From CAZMLC01 sp964567125 (GTDB taxonomy: Bacteria > Verrucomicrobiota > Kiritimatiellia > RFP12 > UBA1067), in contig CAZMLC010000029.1 in NCBI GenBank assembly GCA_964567125.1, forward strand, positions 1 to 29,699: a DNA stretch of 29,699 nucleotides, written 5' to 3'. The position numbers and the translations under genes were made by a program. Shown piece after piece: positions 22,685-29,699 of the stretch. Each line of letters starts with the position of its first letter. The first letter of the stretch is position 1. Below the pieces are notes generated by a model. That model ran no database searches. It saw nothing but the letters and a program-made list of their open reading frames with translations, and was not told the origin of the DNA.

Positions 22685-25600
22685 GGCAGGGCCTCCTCTT
22701 CGCGCTTCAGCTGCTGTTCGGTCGCATGCGGAGGCTTTTGCCATTTCGCGATCAGCAAGTAGGCCGTAGGGACCACGATCAGGGTGAGCAGGCATCCGCT
22801 TAGTCCGCCGTAGACGACCACTGCGCCGAGGCAGCGTCGGCATGCCGCACCTGCGCCGCTGGCGACAAGCAGGGGGATCGCGCCGATCACGGTTGAAAGT
22901 CCTGTCATCAGGATCGGACGCAAGCGCATGGCCGATGCCGTGATCAGCGCCTCTTTGAAGGCATAGCCCTGGTCGCGGAGCTGGTTCGCGAATTCCACGA
23001 TCAGAATACCGTTTTTCGCTGAAAGTCCGATCAGCATGATGATGCCAATCTGACTGTAGATGTTCATGGTGGCCCCTGTAAACCAGAGGCCTGCAAGCGC
23101 ACCGATCATGCCGAGCGGCACGGTTAGCATCACGATGAAGGGGCTGATGAAGCTTTCGAACTGAGCCGCGAGTACGAGATAGGAGATCAGCATGGCGAGT
23201 CCGAAGACCAGCAAGAGCGAGCCGGACGACTCCTTGTAATCCTTGGATTGTCCTTTATAACCGATCTGCGCTTCGATGGGCAGTTCCTCGCGCACTGTTT
23301 TCTCGAGGAAGTCGAGAACCTGTCCCATGCTGTAGCCGGGGGCTGCATTGCCGCTAAACGTGATGGAGCGCATGCGGTTGTAGCGGTTGAGCACAGCGGC
23401 GTCGCCCACCTCTTTGATCGTGACGAGGTTGTCGAGCGGAATCGCCTTGTCCTGCGTTTTGGAGCGCACATAGATATTGGCGAGGTCTGTCGGTGAGGTG
23501 CGTTGATCAAGCGCAGCTTGGAGCATGACGTCATACTCCTGTCCGCGGTCAACAAACGTGGTGACCTGTTTGGAACCTAGCAGGATCTCCATTGCGGAGC
23601 CGACGGCGCTTGCAGGGACACCGAGTTCCGCGGCGCGTTCGGTATTGATCTCGACATGGAATTGCGGTGTGGTCTCTTTATAGTCCCAGTCGACATCGAC
23701 AAATCCCGGATAGGTTTTAAGCTTTTCGAGCATGATGTCGCGCCATTGCAAAAGGTCTTTGTAATCAGGTCCGCCGATGACAAACTGGATCGGCATACCG
23801 CGCGTACCGATGCCTGGCGGCAGGGAGGGCAGCGTCCGGACACCGGGGATTTGCGTGACGAGCTGGCGGACTTCCGTGACCACATCGCTGCTCGTGCGCG
23901 TGCGTTCGCGCCACGGCGTGAAATCCATAATGACGCGCGCACTGTTGACGGCACCATCGGCGCCCAGTTGCGTCGGGAGAATGAGCAGCCCCCATTTGAT
24001 TTCATGCGGTTGGAAGGCCGATGCGACAACCGGGGTGACCTGCCGGACCAGCTGTGTCATGTTGTAAAATCCTGTTCCCTCGGGGGCAATCATCATCACA
24101 TAGAAAAAGCCGCGATCTTCAAAGGGTTCATACTCGGTTGGAAGTATTTTCCAGCCCCAGTAGACAAAGAGGCAGATCACGGCAAAAACGAGTGTGACGA
24201 GCAGTTTGATCGAGACGATGCCATTCAGGATCAGGCGGTAGAAATTGGCGCTGGCCTGCATGGCCCAATCGACAGCGCGGCCGAGCAGGGAGGGCTCCTC
24301 TTCACGACGCAGCAGGCGCGAGCACATCAAGGGCGTCAATACGAGCGCAACAATACTCGAAAAACAGACTGCGGCACTCATAGCGACCGCGAACTCGGTA
24401 AACATCTTGCCGGTTTTTCCCTCCCATAAACTGATGGGAAGGAAGACCGCAATCAATACAGCGGTTGTCGCAATCACCGCAAAAAAGACCTGTTCGCTGC
24501 CACGCACTGCGGCTACGAGGGGCGGTTCCCCCTCCTTGATGCGGCGATGGACGTTTTCAAGAACCACGATCGCATCGTCCACAACCATGCCGATGGCCAG
24601 TACGAGCGCGAGCAACGTCAGAATGTTCAGACTGAATCCGCAGAGGTACAAGACTGAATAGGAGGCGATCAAGGCGATGGGCACAGTGACCGCAGGAATC
24701 AAGGCCGCGCGCAGGTTGCCCAGGAAAAGGAAGAGGATGAGGATAACGAGGACGGCGGAGACCAGCAGGGAGCTTTTGACCTCTTTGATGGATTCGTTAA
24801 TGAAAACCGCTTCGTCGCGGCGGATAAACATCTTCATGCCGGCCGGCAGGTTTTTGCTGAGTTCTTCGACGAGCTTGTTGGCCCCTTGTGAGATGACGAG
24901 CGAGTTCCCTTTGGATTGCTTGTAAATGCCCAGTCCGATCGCGGCCTCACCTTCGTTGATCTCGCCGGCTGTTCCGATGTAGGCGAACTGCGAACGCGTC
25001 CGTTTCGGCTCGAGGCGTACATCGGCGATATCTTCGATACGGATGATATCGCCGTTGGCCTGCCGCTTGATGACGAGGCGCTTGAAATCGTCAGGAGTGA
25101 AATATTGGCGCGATACGCGTACGGTAAATTCACAATCTTTAGATTCGAGGCGGCCTGCGGGATATTCGACGTTTTCCATGTTCAGCGCAGCTTCGACATC
25201 TTCCACTGTGATGTTGCGGGCTGCCATGGAGGCTGGTTTGAGCCAGATGCGCATGGATTGCTCCTGTTCGCCGAAGATCTTCACTTCAGCGACACCATCA
25301 AGTACGGAAAACCGATCAACAAAATAGCGATCTGCATAGTCGCTCAATTGCATGCGGTTCATCTCTGTGCTGGTCACGCCGACAACCAGGCTCGCCATGG
25401 ATGATGAATCTACTTTCGAGACGACTGGGGAATCCGCTTCGTCCGGTAGCCGGCTGAGCACGCGCGCCACGCGGTCGCGGACATCGTTTGCCGCCGCATC
25501 GATATCGCGTGCGATGGAAAACTCAAGCGTCAAGCGCGAAAGGCCATCGCTGCTGCTCGATTCGATCGCATCAAGTCCGTCGATGCCGGCGATCGAGTCT

Positions 25601-25803
25601 TCAATGATCTGGGTGATTTTGCTTTCGATCACGCTGGCGCTAGCACCATCATAGGTGGTCTGAATCGAGACCACGGGGACATCGATATCCGGATATTCGC
25701 GCACCGCGAGGCGTTGCATCGAGATGATGCCGAAAACAAGCAAGAGAAAAATGACCACCAGTGAGGCGACAGGGCGTACAACTGAAAAACGGCAGATATT
25801 CAT
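22675..25803 (-). CDS. RND multidrug efflux permease (HAE1/AcrB family)
   Basis: 1042 aa, the standard size for AcrB/MexB-type proton antiporters. It has the N-terminal MNICRFSVVRPVASLVVIFLLL first helix, EYPDIDVPVV after it, the proton-relay pair in GMVVDDAIVVLENVHRRI (TM4), and the second-half signature AKNGILIVEFANQLRDQG. Two large periplasmic loops separate TM1-2 and TM7-8, giving the usual 12-helix layout. It moves amphiphilic compounds from the periplasm or outer leaflet through the outer-membrane factor. Cys988 and Cys991 in GAACRRCLG sit where relatives I know usually carry small or polar residues. The ATG at 25803 has a weak TAGGG ribosome-binding site and is 16 bases from the adaptor stop. 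Substrate cannot be read from sequence. Confidence 0.95.
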   Translation of the reverse strand: MNICRFSVVRPVASLVVIFLLLVFGIISMQRLAVREYPDIDVPVVSIQTTYDGASASVIESKITQIIEDSIAGIDGLDAIESSSSDGLSRLTLEFSIARDIDAAANDVRDRVARVLSRLPDEADSPVVSKVDSSSMASLVVGVTSTEMNRMQLSDYADRYFVDRFSVLDGVAEVKIFGEQEQSMRIWLKPASMAARNITVEDVEAALNMENVEYPAGRLESKDCEFTVRVSRQYFTPDDFKRLVIKRQANGDIIRIEDIADVRLEPKRTRSQFAYIGTAGEINEGEAAIGLGIYKQSKGNSLVISQGANKLVEELSKNLPAGMKMFIRRDEAVFINESIKEVKSSLLVSAVLVILILFLFLGNLRAALIPAVTVPIALIASYSVLYLCGFSLNILTLLALVLAIGMVVDDAIVVLENVHRRIKEGEPPLVAAVRGSEQVFFAVIATTAVLIAVFLPISLWEGKTGKMFTEFAVAMSAAVCFSSIVALVLTPLMCSRLLRREEEPSLLGRAVDWAMQASANFYRLILNGIVSIKLLVTLVFAVICLFVYWGWKILPTEYEPFEDRGFFYVMMIAPEGTGFYNMTQLVRQVTPVVASAFQPHEIKWGLLILPTQLGADGAVNSARVIMDFTPWRERTRTSSDVVTEVRQLVTQIPGVRTLPSLPPGIGTRGMPIQFVIGGPDYKDLLQWRDIMLEKLKTYPGFVDVDWDYKETTPQFHVEINTERAAELGVPASAVGSAMEILLGSKQVTTFVDRGQEYDVMLQAALDQRTSPTDLANIYVRSKTQDKAIPLDNLVTIKEVGDAAVLNRYNRMRSITFSGNAAPGYSMGQVLDFLEKTVREELPIEAQIGYKGQSKDYKESSGSLLLVFGLAMLISYLVLAAQFESFISPFIVMLTVPLGMIGALAGLWFTGATMNIYSQIGIIMLIGLSAKNGILIVEFANQLRDQGYAFKEALITASAMRLRPILMTGLSTVIGAIPLLVASGAGAACRRCLGAVVVYGGLSGCLLTLIVVPTAYLLIAKWQKPPHATEQQLKREEEALPCK

Positions 25804-25819
25804 GTGTGTTGCCCTACGA

Positions 25820-26917
25820 TTATGGTTGGACCGGTTTCTTGCTTGCAGGAAGCGCAGGCTGTGACGTTAAGGTGACGCGTTGACCATCGGTAATCTTGCC
25901 GATCCCTTCTGTCACAAGAAGGGCGTTGGTCGTGATTCCCTCGACGATTTCAACCCAGCCTTCAACGCGACGCCCGATCTTAACTTCCGTCCGCTTGACG
26001 GTCTTCGTCGTTGGATTGAAGCGGAAGACATACTGGCGTTCACCGAGGCTCATGATCGATAGCTCCGGAACAACGCATGTTTCCTCTGCACCTGTCTCCA
26101 ACGAGACTGTCAGAAGCATGCCGGGTTTGAGACGATGGTTCTTGTTCTCAACAATGCCGCGAACCAGCAAGCTGCGTGTCTGCGCATTGACGCGCGATTC
26201 GATGGTGCGGATTTTTCCCTGAAAGACAACGTCCGGATAGGCCACGTTGACTGCGGTAAAGAGCTGGTCTTTGGCGAGTTTGGCGGCATACTTTTCAGGT
26301 GCCGGGAAATCAATGTAGACGCTGTCAATGTCATCCAGCGTGGTGATCTTGGTTCCCGGCGTGACCAGATCGCCTACACTGACCAGCCGCAGGCCGAGCA
26401 CGCCGTCAAAGGTAGCCTTGATGACGCGGTCGTTGAGATCGGCGATGGCCCTGTTTTTCTCCGCCTTGGCCATGGCGAGGCGCGTCTGGCGATCATCAAG
26501 ATCTTTCTGCGCAATCGCATCCTCCTTGAGAAGCCAGGCGAGGCGTTCATGTTCGCGGGCATGCTCCTCGATGGCCAACTCTGCAACGCGGAGCGTCGCT
26601 ATTTCATGTTCATTGTTAAGCTGAACAAGGACAGCACCCTTTTTGACACAATCCCCGTCTTCAAAAAAGAGCTCAGTCACTTTTTCCGTCACCTGCGCGG
26701 TGATGTCCACGGATTCACGGGCCGTGACAGTCCCAAGGCAGATCAGGGTGTCCTCCAGCTTTTGCAGCTCTGCGGAAGCCACGGAGACGGCCGGTGTTGC
26801 GTTTTGCTTCTTGTTCTGCGCTGTACGCGTCGGTTCAGTCGTGGCAATCAACCGTATGGACCAATAAATAAGTCCAATGCCGATGATGATTTCCACAAGC
26901 AACTTGATCCATTTCAT
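25820..26917 (-). CDS. RND efflux periplasmic adaptor (membrane fusion protein)
   Basis: 365 aa from the ATG at 26917. A longer frame reaches 27007, but a strong promoter (26945-26973) lies inside that extension and a GAGGGGGA ribosome-binding site sits 8 bases before 26917. The N-terminal helix LLVEIIIGIGLIYWSIRLIA anchors the protein in the inner membrane. Then come the first lipoyl half (VTARESVDITAQVTEKV), an alpha-hairpin rich in Glu/Lys/Arg, the second lipoyl half (FDGVLGLRLVSVGDLVTPG), a beta-barrel domain (VDIDF-like IDSVYIDFPAPEKY) and a membrane-proximal domain. It is the bridge between the permease and the outer-membrane channel. It is the first gene of a complete three-gene operon. 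Confidence 0.93.
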   Translation of the reverse strand: MKWIKLLVEIIIGIGLIYWSIRLIATTEPTRTAQNKKQNATPAVSVASAELQKLEDTLICLGTVTARESVDITAQVTEKVTELFFEDGDCVKKGAVLVQLNNEHEIATLRVAELAIEEHAREHERLAWLLKEDAIAQKDLDDRQTRLAMAKAEKNRAIADLNDRVIKATFDGVLGLRLVSVGDLVTPGTKITTLDDIDSVYIDFPAPEKYAAKLAKDQLFTAVNVAYPDVVFQGKIRTIESRVNAQTRSLLVRGIVENKNHRLKPGMLLTVSLETGAEETCVVPELSIMSLGERQYVFRFNPTTKTVKRTEVKIGRRVEGWVEIVEGITTNALLVTEGIGKITDGQRVTLTSQPALPASKKPVQP

Positions 26918-26944
26918 CAACAGGTCCCCCTCATTATTTCGTGT

Positions 26945-26973
26945 ATCATAACATGGCGCGCAGACGATGGCAA
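26945..26973 (-). promoter_or_regulatory. Sigma-70-like promoter of the RND efflux operon
   Basis: On the minus strand: TTGCCA (26973-26968, 5 of 6), exactly 17 bases of spacer and TATGAT (26950-26945, 5 of 6). The predicted start near 26938 gives a leader of about 20 bases that contains the GAGGGGGA site. No repressor gene (TetR, MarR) is adjacent. Confidence 0.8.
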
Positions 26974-27007
26974 ACGCTACTTCCTCGTTAGCCGAATCCA
27001 ATCGCAA

Positions 27008-27358
27008 TAATAATAGGTGAACGTGTCAATGTACTGATCATTGCCAGGTAAATTAAAAACTATGCGCAAAGATGACGGATATGCGGGGGAATGAGCCTCG
27101 TTGTCACTCAAAATCACTGCGCAGTCTGTGGACACGGAGTCTCACACCGTTCTCCGCGCTTGTCTATGCCGTCTCTGGGTGGGGCTGGCAACAATGAATC
27201 GTCAGCTACTGCGCCTCACATCTAATATAGTGGGTGCTGAGCCCTCGCTATACCGAATCCTGTCTGCGAAGAAATTGCAAAGCGGCGTGCTCGGCGAGCA
27301 CGGTCCTGCCTTTGGGCTGGGATGGAAAAAGTGTTAAAGGCCCATGGCTGTATTGAGA
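27008..27358. other. Intergenic stretch without a recognisable gene
   Basis: With 26918-27007 this makes about 440 bases between the efflux promoter and the histidine-kinase gene. I see no tRNA, small RNA or coding frame I trust; the one plus-strand open frame starts at TTG and has no family features. It contains a perfect hairpin, GTGCTC-GGC-GAGCAC (27287-27301), about 58 bases past the kinase stop, without a T-tract. Confidence 0.6.
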
Positions 27359-29699
27359 CTAGGTTTTGCGGGGCTGTTCAGATACCTCTGCCTTTGGCAA
27401 TAGTGTCGAGAGCAGTTCACTTAGCTTGGTCAATGTGTAGGGTTTCTGCATGCATCCCGCCAAGCCTTTGCCGGCGAATCGCGCTGCAATGTCGGTCTCT
27501 GAATAGCCGCTGGCAAGGATTACGCGCACATCTGGATTGATTTGACGCAGCTTCCGATAGGCTTCCTCGCCATTCATATGCGGCATGGTCAAGTCGAGCA
27601 GAACAAGGGCGATTTCATCTTTGTGCGCGCGATAAATGTCAACAGCCTGCCGGCCATCCTCAGCGGTCAGGACGTCAAGGCCCAGTCGACGTAACTGCAT
27701 CGCGCTGATCGCGCGGATGCTCTCTTCGTCGTCAACGATGAGGACTGTTCCTGATCCGCGCCAGGTCGTATTCACGCTGTCCTCGGTATCGTGCTCTTTC
27801 GCGATTTCGACTGCAGGGAACATTACCTTGAACGTTGATCCCTTCCACGGTTCGCTGTAAACGCGCAGTGCGCCCTCATGGGCTTTGACGATGCCCATGA
27901 TCGCTGAAAGTCCCAATCCGCGTCCAGTGAATTTGGTTGTGAAGAACGGTTCGAAGATACGTTCGATGGTCTTCTTGTCCATTCCGCACCCCGTGTCGGA
28001 CACCTCGATGTAGACATAGGTTCCTGCTTTACCGGGCGGAACAATGTAACCCTTGGAAAGATACTGTTCGGAGCAATCCATCGCGCCGGTGGAGATGGTA
28101 ATCACGCCGCTGCGTTCGCCGATGGCATCCGATGCGTTGATGACAAGGTTCATCAGAATCTGACGAATTTGCGCGGGGTCGCCATGTATGCAGGGAAGCG
28201 ACTTCTCCAGATTCAGATTCAGAATTGCCTTTTTGGAAATGCAGGTTTTGAGCAAGTGGAGCGTCTCCTCGACAAGGTCACCCAGAGCCATGTTGCGCCG
28301 CTCAACTTGGCTCTTGCCGGCATACGCAAGCATCTGTCCGCATAAATCCGCTGCGCGCTTGGATGCGGTCACGATTCCGGAAATATTCTCTCTTCCTGGA
28401 GAAAGCGGGGACAAGTCATCGAGCGCAAGCTCCGCATATCCCATGATTGCCATCAGGATATTATTGAAATCATGGGCAATCCCTCCTGCGAGGACGCCAA
28501 GGCTTTCGAGCCGTTGTGTCTGATTCAGGCGCGTCTCGAATTCGCGGCGTTCGGCTTCCAGTTTCTTGCGTGCGGTAATGTTGCTGACGACGTGGACGAA
28601 TCCGATCAGCGCGTGGGCGTCATCAACAACCGGATCAGAGGTCACTTCATACCATTGACCGTCTGTTTGCAGTTCCAAAGCCTCACGTCGGAGTGTCTGT
28701 CTCGAACGTATGACCGGACATTCCGCAATCGGTTTCTGACTGCCATGTACAATCTCCCAACAGTGACGCCCCACAACCTCCTGCTGAGCCTTACTGAATA
28801 ATTTTTGCGTCGCGCTGTTGGCAACGACGATCCGCATCTCCTTGTCCAGCAACCATACGGCACTTTCCAGGGCATTGAATGTGGTCTGCCATTTAATTGC
28901 TGCTTCGCGTAACGCCACTTCCATCTGTTTCCGTCCGGTAATATTTTCGAAGGCAATGCCAACCATGTTGCCGGGAAGCGGAAACGCGTTGATCGAGAAG
29001 GATGCCATCACAATCCGATTGTCGCCGTAGGTCACATCTTCGCACACGATGACCGTTTGCGTGCGCACGATTTCGGCGTAACGCTGGGGGATGCCCTGTG
29101 CTCGGAGGTTGGGAAAATTCTCGTCGATCGTCTTGCCGATCACCTCTTCGGGACCGATACCGGTCAACGCTTTGACGGCCGGGTTAGCGTAAACCATTCG
29201 CAACGTCCGATCATCCGCGAGATCTTCCAAATGATACAGGTAGAGGCCGACCGGGATATTGTCGGTAATCAGCTTGGATTTGTGCAGTTCCTCTTCGGCC
29301 TTTCTGCGCTCGCTAATGTCCAGAGCCAGTGAGATGACGCTGGCGACCTTGCCATGGCTGTCGCGCTGAACAGAGCTGTTCCACTCGCACAGGATCGTCT
29401 CGCCGCGTTTGGTGAGATTCTCATTGATTGAACGGCTTGAAAAATTTCCAGCCAACAGTATATCCGCAATCTCAGCTACGGGCGGAATGGCGGATTCGGG
29501 AAGAAGAAAATCAAAGAAATCGCGCCCGAGAATCTCTTCGCGTGTCCAACCAAAAACCCGCTCGGCCTGTCGATTCCAGTCCACGACCCGACGTTCGCGG
29601 TCCCAAACGACCATAGCGAGCGGCGAACCCTCGTAGATCGCGTGGTACCATTCTTCGGAGATCTGGGATACATCTTTCTTCAATGGCGGTTTCGTTCTT
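27359..29699 (-). CDS. Hybrid sensor histidine kinase, three PAS + HisKA + HATPase + REC (5' partial)
   Basis: At least 774 aa. The frame stays open to the window edge and the only nearby start codon (29683) is TTG, so the N-terminus probably continues outside. Residues numbered from that TTG: PAS1 about 10-125, PAS2 about 135-255, PAS3 about 263-375 (each ending in an LDISERRK-, ITGRKQ- or ITARKK-type linker), HisKA with GIAHDFNN (phospho-accepting His404), HATPase with NLVINASDA (N-box), DTGCGM and GRGLGL (ATP-lid), then a C-terminal receiver with acid pair Asp651/652, phospho-Asp697 and Lys747. There is no membrane helix, so it senses cytosolic cues or contacts a partner. The His-to-Asp relay needs an external Hpt and regulator, not seen here. 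Signal and output unknown. No link to the efflux operon can be shown. Confidence 0.94.
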   Translation of the reverse strand, partial: RTKPPLKKDVSQISEEWYHAIYEGSPLAMVVWDRERRVVDWNRQAERVFGWTREEILGRDFFDFLLPESAIPPVAEIADILLAGNFSSRSINENLTKRGETILCEWNSSVQRDSHGKVASVISLALDISERRKAEEELHKSKLITDNIPVGLYLYHLEDLADDRTLRMVYANPAVKALTGIGPEEVIGKTIDENFPNLRAQGIPQRYAEIVRTQTVIVCEDVTYGDNRIVMASFSINAFPLPGNMVGIAFENITGRKQMEVALREAAIKWQTTFNALESAVWLLDKEMRIVVANSATQKLFSKAQQEVVGRHCWEIVHGSQKPIAECPVIRSRQTLRREALELQTDGQWYEVTSDPVVDDAHALIGFVHVVSNITARKKLEAERREFETRLNQTQRLESLGVLAGGIAHDFNNILMAIMGYAELALDDLSPLSPGRENISGIVTASKRAADLCGQMLAYAGKSQVERRNMALGDLVEETLHLLKTCISKKAILNLNLEKSLPCIHGDPAQIRQILMNLVINASDAIGERSGVITISTGAMDCSEQYLSKGYIVPPGKAGTYVYIEVSDTGCGMDKKTIERIFEPFFTTKFTGRGLGLSAIMGIVKAHEGALRVYSEPWKGSTFKVMFPAVEIAKEHDTEDSVNTTWRGSGTVLIVDDEESIRAISAMQLRRLGLDVLTAEDGRQAVDIYRAHKDEIALVLLDLTMPHMNGEEAYRKLRQINPDVRVILASGYSETDIAARFAGKGLAGCMQKPYTLTKLSELLSTLLPKAEVSEQPRKT

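Noticed and set aside
22685..22843. N-terminal extension of the outer-membrane factor
   Set aside because: It overlaps the permease coding region, is Arg-rich, and would bury the signal peptide; a strong ribosome-binding site precedes the ATG at 22684.
26918..27007. N-terminal extension of the RND adaptor
   Set aside because: A well-matched promoter lies inside it, so the transcript would not contain the upstream start.
27101..27337. Small plus-strand open frame in the gap before the histidine kinase
   Set aside because: Begins with TTG, no ribosome-binding site, no family features, composition unlike neighbouring genes.
1..29699. CRISPR arrays, insertion sequences, tRNA genes, integrases or prophage genes
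   Set aside because: I looked for regular repeats, transposase or integrase motifs, tRNA cloverleaf sequences and terminal inverted repeats and found none that I can support by eye.

Overview
The window looks like chromosomal DNA of a GC-rich (by eye high-50s percent) diderm bacterium. A PVC-group relative (Kiritimatiellota, Lentisphaerota or Verrucomicrobiota-like) is my best guess. The support is a diheme HzsA-related protein, two FAD-dependent oxidoreductases of the PF12831 type, a large secreted LamG/beta-helix protein, an outer-membrane-type efflux system and a bacterial class A RNase P RNA. The phylum is inference, not proof. One 100-N assembly gap (10278-10377) interrupts a gene.

Layout. 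1-2211: the 3' end of an FAD-dependent oxidoreductase, a terminator, then a membrane protein resembling a NapH-NapG fusion with four Fe-S cysteine clusters. 2270-3636: promoters, a coiled-coil/zinc-ribbon gene, an intrinsic terminator, the RNase P RNA gene rnpB, and a terminator shared with the convergent gene. 3658-7054: a surface-glycan patch with a GT10 fucosyltransferase-like gene (minus), two tandem paralogous GT92/GT2-like glycosyltransferases (plus) and a GtrA-like membrane protein (minus). 7059-8747: lnt (apolipoprotein N-acyltransferase), directly upstream of gtrA.

8813-16714 looks like a secreted glycan-degradation block. A PL10-like pectate lyase is divergent from a three-gene operon: HzsA-related diheme protein (broken by the gap), LamG + helical + right-handed beta-helix protein resembling GH141, and a Tat-exported FAD-dependent oxidoreductase. 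The gene set suggests that pectin-type depolymerisation may be coupled to an extracytoplasmic redox step; this is a hypothesis.

16758-21155 holds housekeeping genes behind a good sigma-70-like promoter: rpoZ, smpB and tatA. A structured leader, a DEAD-box RNA helicase with a long basic tail, and an outer-membrane beta-barrel (alginate-export-like) gene follow. A bidirectional terminator separates these from 21233-26917 on the minus strand, a complete tripartite RND efflux operon (adaptor, permease, outer-membrane factor) with a clear promoter at 26945-26973. That promoter fixes the adaptor start. About 440 bases (26918-27358) follow with no gene. The window ends in a soluble hybrid histidine kinase with three PAS domains, whose N-terminus probably lies beyond the right edge.
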